Below are positions 61,295-64,000 of a stretch of DNA of 64,000 nt, one piece after another. Both the position numbers and the translations under genes were made by a program. Position 1 is the stretch's first letter. Every line of letters begins with the position of its first letter. Source of the DNA: Nodosilinea nodulosa PCC 7104 (GTDB lineage Bacteria > Cyanobacteriota > Cyanobacteriia > Phormidesmidales > Phormidesmidaceae); NCBI RefSeq assembly GCF_000309385.1, contig NZ_JH976537.1, positions 2,436,966 through 2,500,965 on the forward strand, in the 5' to 3' direction. The notes beneath the pieces were generated by a model. It was not told where the DNA came from. It did not search any database and saw only the letters and a program-made list of their open reading frames with translations.

Positions 61295-62965
61295 TTACAG
61301 CGTAAAGGCCCTGCATTCTTTTGGATGCAGGGCTTTTGTGTGGGAGAGAGGGGAAACACCTGCTGGCAGGGGATTCTCGATCGCCTCGTAAATGGCCCCC
61401 GCCGCCAGCCGTCCCGTCTGGGCGGCCCCGTTCATGTAGCCGTAGTACTCGTCGCTAAACTGTTCTCCGGCAAAGGCCAGGTTGCCCACCCGCACGCTCT
61501 GGCGCTCTGAGGGATGGTCGGACTCGACGTAGAGAAAGTCTTTGAACCTGAGGTACTGCCCCGGCCTGAAGGTGCTGTAGCTGCCGCCAAAGTCGGGATC
61601 CTTGGCCCAGGCGGTGCGGGCGTAGCGATCGCCTGCCGCCGTCTCCAGATCTTGCAGGAAAGCCGTTGTCTTGCCCACCAGCTGGCGGCCCTGCTCGGTC
61701 ACGCTGCCCTCGGCTCGGTCTGGCTCGCTGCCGCCTAAAAAGAAGGTCAAAACGCCCTGATGCCGCTCCGGCTGGCGCTGGGTATCATCCCACAGGCCGC
61801 TGTAGCCCAGATCGCTCCAGGCCCCGCCCGTAAAGCCCCTGGGCTGGAGCCAGGGACGGTGGGTAAAGCTGGCAAACAGCTTTTCGTTGCGCCCCGGCCC
61901 GCATTCGGCGATGAACTGACGCAGCGGCAACGGCAGGTCCAGGGCCAGATCGACCCGCCGCAGGGCCGGAAAAGGCATGGCCAGAATGACGTAGTCGGCC
62001 TCGATCTCCCCCGGCTCAAATTGCAGCCGAAACCCGCTGCCGTGGGATTGCAGCGATCGCAGCCGCCAGCCCGTTTTCACCGATTCTCCCAGCCGCTCTG
62101 CCAGGGCCTGGGGAACGCGCCCGGTGCCGCCTTTAACCAGAAACAGCTCATCGGCGACCAGCGGCTCAGCCCGCCGATTGCGCACCCGAGGCAGGTTGTA
62201 GATCAGCTGTAGCGCCGAGGACTCGTGGGCCTCGACGCCGTACTCGGTGCGAATAGTGGCCTCTAGCAGCGATCGCACGTATTGCCGTCCAATCTTGTCC
62301 TGGTGCAGATCCAAATAGCCTGCCACCGACAGCGCATCAAACCGGGGTGCGTAGCGGTCAAAATCGCTGACCAGCAGCGCCCCGTCTCGGCCAATCTGGG
62401 TGGCTAAGGGCAGCAGGGACTGCACCAGTTCCGATTCCTTCAGGGTGCGGCCCTCAAAGTAAAACGCCACCTCCGGAAAGGGCAGCGTCTCGGTCAGGGT
62501 GCGGCGATCGAAGAGTTCTAGCCCCAGCTCTGCTACCAGGGCGAGCAAATCGGCGTGGTCTGAGTTAATGAAGGCTGCCCCCAGATCGTTGACCAGCCCA
62601 GGCACAATCAGCCCCGTGCGTGACTGAATGCGCCCGCCCACGTAGGGCTTGGCCTCGTAAATCGTGGCCGCCAGGCCCAGTTTTTGCAGCGTGTAGGCGG
62701 CAGTTAACCCGGAAATGCCGCCGCCCACCACTGCGATACGCGGCGTTGAGCCGGGCGCAGACTGCTCGGCATGCTTCAGCTCGCCCAGGGCCAAAGCCCC
62801 CGCCGCCAGGGCTGAGCAGCGCAGCAGACTCCGCCGCGATAGGGAAACATTGGGGTGAGGAGCCTCTGTTTCGGAACCCCCAGAATAGGCTGATGAAAAT
62901 TTTTCAGACAGAGAAGCCTTCGCAACGGCTCGCTGCAAAAGCTGAAATAGCGCTGTGTGTGCCAT
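61295..62965 (-). CDS. FAD-dependent amine oxidase-family protein
   Basis: 556 residues from ATG 62965. A twin-arginine-like signal (SRRSLLRCSALAAGALALGE) precedes the FAD-binding site PRIAVVGGGISGLTAAYTLQ. The flavin monoamine oxidase pattern continues with YEAKPYVGGRIQSRTG and NLAFAGEQFSDEYYGYMNGA near the end. The last 14 residues (THTKALHPKECRAF region) are encoded by the terminator stem at 61308-61333. Substrate unknown. Confidence 0.85.
   Translation of the reverse strand: MAHTALFQLLQRAVAKASLSEKFSSAYSGGSETEAPHPNVSLSRRSLLRCSALAAGALALGELKHAEQSAPGSTPRIAVVGGGISGLTAAYTLQKLGLAATIYEAKPYVGGRIQSRTGLIVPGLVNDLGAAFINSDHADLLALVAELGLELFDRRTLTETLPFPEVAFYFEGRTLKESELVQSLLPLATQIGRDGALLVSDFDRYAPRFDALSVAGYLDLHQDKIGRQYVRSLLEATIRTEYGVEAHESSALQLIYNLPRVRNRRAEPLVADELFLVKGGTGRVPQALAERLGESVKTGWRLRSLQSHGSGFRLQFEPGEIEADYVILAMPFPALRRVDLALDLPLPLRQFIAECGPGRNEKLFASFTHRPWLQPRGFTGGAWSDLGYSGLWDDTQRQPERHQGVLTFFLGGSEPDRAEGSVTEQGRQLVGKTTAFLQDLETAAGDRYARTAWAKDPDFGGSYSTFRPGQYLRFKDFLYVESDHPSERQSVRVGNLAFAGEQFSDEYYGYMNGAAQTGRLAAGAIYEAIENPLPAGVSPLSHTKALHPKECRAFTL
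61308..61333. terminator. Bidirectional intrinsic terminator
   Basis: GCCCTGCAT pairs with ATGCAGGGC around an 8-base loop, followed by CTTTTG on the plus strand and preceded by AAAG. It ends the BI-1 transcript and lies inside the 3' end of the convergent oxidase gene. Confidence 0.8.
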
Positions 62966-63175
62966 AAAAATGCCGCAGGTCTGCTGCCTCGCCCAGGCTG
63001 GAAAGAAAGGCTGTAGGGCAACACACCGATTTCGTTTGTAAATAATTGACAAATCCCATTGTAGTTCCACCGGCAGACGGTTGGCGGCCAGCCATCTGCT
63101 CGCCTAAAAACTGCGTTTCGCGCCCTATCCTTCCTATACTGATACCTTGGTGCCCGTTGCGCACCAGCCGCCCCC

Positions 63176-63220
63176 GAACTAGTGGTCCCAGAATTAGTGG
63201 TCCCAGAATCAGTTGTCAAG
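63176..63220 (+). repeat. Three 15-bp tandem repeats in the gatA leader
   Basis: GAACTAGTGGTCCCA, GAATTAGTGGTCCCA and GAATCAGTTGTCAAG follow one another. The first two differ at one base. They end eight bases before ATG 63228, and the GGAG ribosome site lies right after the third unit. Confidence 0.75.
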
Positions 63221-63227
63221 GAGTCCC

Positions 63228-64000
63228 ATGTCTGTCATCCGCGCCCTGCATCAACAGTTGGTCAACAAAGAGCGCTCTGCGGTGGAAATCACCCAGGGCT
63301 ACCTCGACCAGATCGCAGCCCTGGAACCCCAGATTCGCAGCTACCTGACCGTCACTGGTGAGCAAGCCCTGGCCCAGGCGGCCCTGGTGGATGACCGGAT
63401 TGCCGCTGGCGAGGGCATCGGTATGCTGGCGGGCATTCCCATGGCCCTCAAAGACAATCTCTGTACCCGCGGCGTGCGCACTACCTGCGCATCAAAAATT
63501 CTGGAGAATTTTGTGCCGCCCTACGAGTCGACGGTGACCGAGCGGCTGCAAAAAGCCGGGGCGATCGCCCTGGGTAAAACCAACCTCGACGAGTTTGCCA
63601 TGGGCAGCTCCACCGAAAACTCTGCCTACCAACTCACCAGCAACCCCTGGGACGTGAGCCGGGTGCCGGGGGGCTCCTCCGGCGGCTCCGCTGCTGCTGT
63701 CGCCGCTGGGGAATGCGCCGTGGCTTTGGGGTCCGATACGGGCGGGTCGATCCGCCAGCCCGCCTCGTTTTGCGGCGTCGTGGGTCTAAAGCCCACCTAC
63801 GGGCTGGTGTCGCGCTTTGGGCTGGTGGCCTTTGCCTCTTCCCTCGACCAGATTGGCCCGCTGGCCCGCACCGTTGAAGATGCGGCGCTGCTGCTCCAGG
63901 GCATTGCCGGCCACGATCCCAGAGACTCCACCAGCCTCAATGTCAAGATTCCCGACTATACCCAGTGCCTCAAGACCGACCTCAAAGGGCGTCGGGTAGG
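63228..64000 (+). CDS. gatA: Asp/Glu-tRNA amidotransferase subunit A (3' truncated by window)
   Basis: About 257 residues visible. The amidase Lys is in [11 protein letters not shown], and the Gly-Ser-rich signature with catalytic Ser residues is [20 protein letters not shown]. An AAGGAG site precedes ATG 63228. Subunit A of GatCAB releases ammonia from glutamine to amidate Glu-tRNA(Gln) or Asp-tRNA(Asn). The gene continues past the window. Confidence 0.96.
   Translation, partial: MSVIRALHQQLVNKERSAVEITQGYLDQIAALEPQIRSYLTVTGEQALAQAALVDDRIAAGEGIGMLAGIPMALKDNLCTRGVRTTCASKILENFVPPYESTVTERLQKAGAIALGKTNLDEFAMGSSTENSAYQLTSNPWDVSRVPGGSSGGSAAAVAAGECAVALGSDTGGSIRQPASFCGVVGLKPTYGLVSRFGLVAFASSLDQIGPLARTVEDAALLLQGIAGHDPRDSTSLNVKIPDYTQCLKTDLKGRRV

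Overview
The window is a chromosome segment of a cyanobacterium, probably a filamentous Leptolyngbya/Nodosilinea/Phormidium-type organism. The evidence is psbX next to ycf66, a DUF2949 protein, many GCGATCGC (HIP1) octamers, and cyanobacterial-type mreBCD, accC, pgi and gatA. Both ends cut through genes: an SNF2 helicase on the left and gatA on the right. No rRNA, CRISPR array, prophage or integrase gene was seen. One tRNA, tRNA-Leu(GAG), is present.

1-7.6 kb: an SNF2 helicase gene and a SWIM zinc-finger gene, a pair often adjacent in bacteria, are separated by about 5.6 kb of accessory DNA. That DNA holds a VapBC-like PIN toxin-antitoxin pair, an ISH3-like insertion sequence with a frameshifted transposase, an AT-rich PIN-domain gene with a distinctive C-terminal domain, an ISKra4-family element with an in-phase T TTT TTA slippery heptamer, and a MntA/HepT toxin-antitoxin pair. 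A diverged second copy of the helicase 3' end lies inside the insert.

7.6-17.8 kb: envelope genes (MscS channel, TspO, Omp85-type barrel) and a Uma2 protein, then an AT-rich restriction-modification island at about 14.0-16.4 kb. The island has a PD-(D/E)XK nuclease gene, a convergent C5-cytosine methyltransferase gene, and a divergent HTH controller gene with an inverted-repeat operator. It ends in an integron attC-like site placed before a DHFR-like gene.

17.8-35.7 kb: a stress-type cluster (YflT-like protein, lipoprotein, conserved protein), a DUF411 protein, a 2OG oxygenase, an FAD dehydrogenase, a cation/proton antiporter and a PIG-V-like mannosyltransferase. A copper operon follows (Atx1-like chaperone, P1B ATPase, cupredoxin) with a MerR-type promoter. 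Next come an alanine/glycine symporter, a universal stress protein and a perfect 20-bp terminator stem.

35.7-48.7 kb: tRNA-Leu, accC, yggT, psbX-ycf66, and a tandem pair of SulP anion transporters of which one carries a cyclic-nucleotide-binding domain. A four-gene operon ending in marR has two palindromic operators upstream. A PhyH-like dioxygenase follows.

48.7-64 kb: housekeeping genes: tag, a CobW GTPase, a Rieske protein, a HIT protein, dtd, a HAD hydrolase, mreBCD, ssb, mscL, a small cNMP-binding protein, pgi, a Bax-inhibitor-1 protein, a flavin amine oxidase and gatA.

Two families of short dispersed intergenic repeats (four copies of about 85-110 bp, two copies of about 56 bp) are scattered through the window. 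All functional calls rest on reading the translations and motifs; no database search was run.
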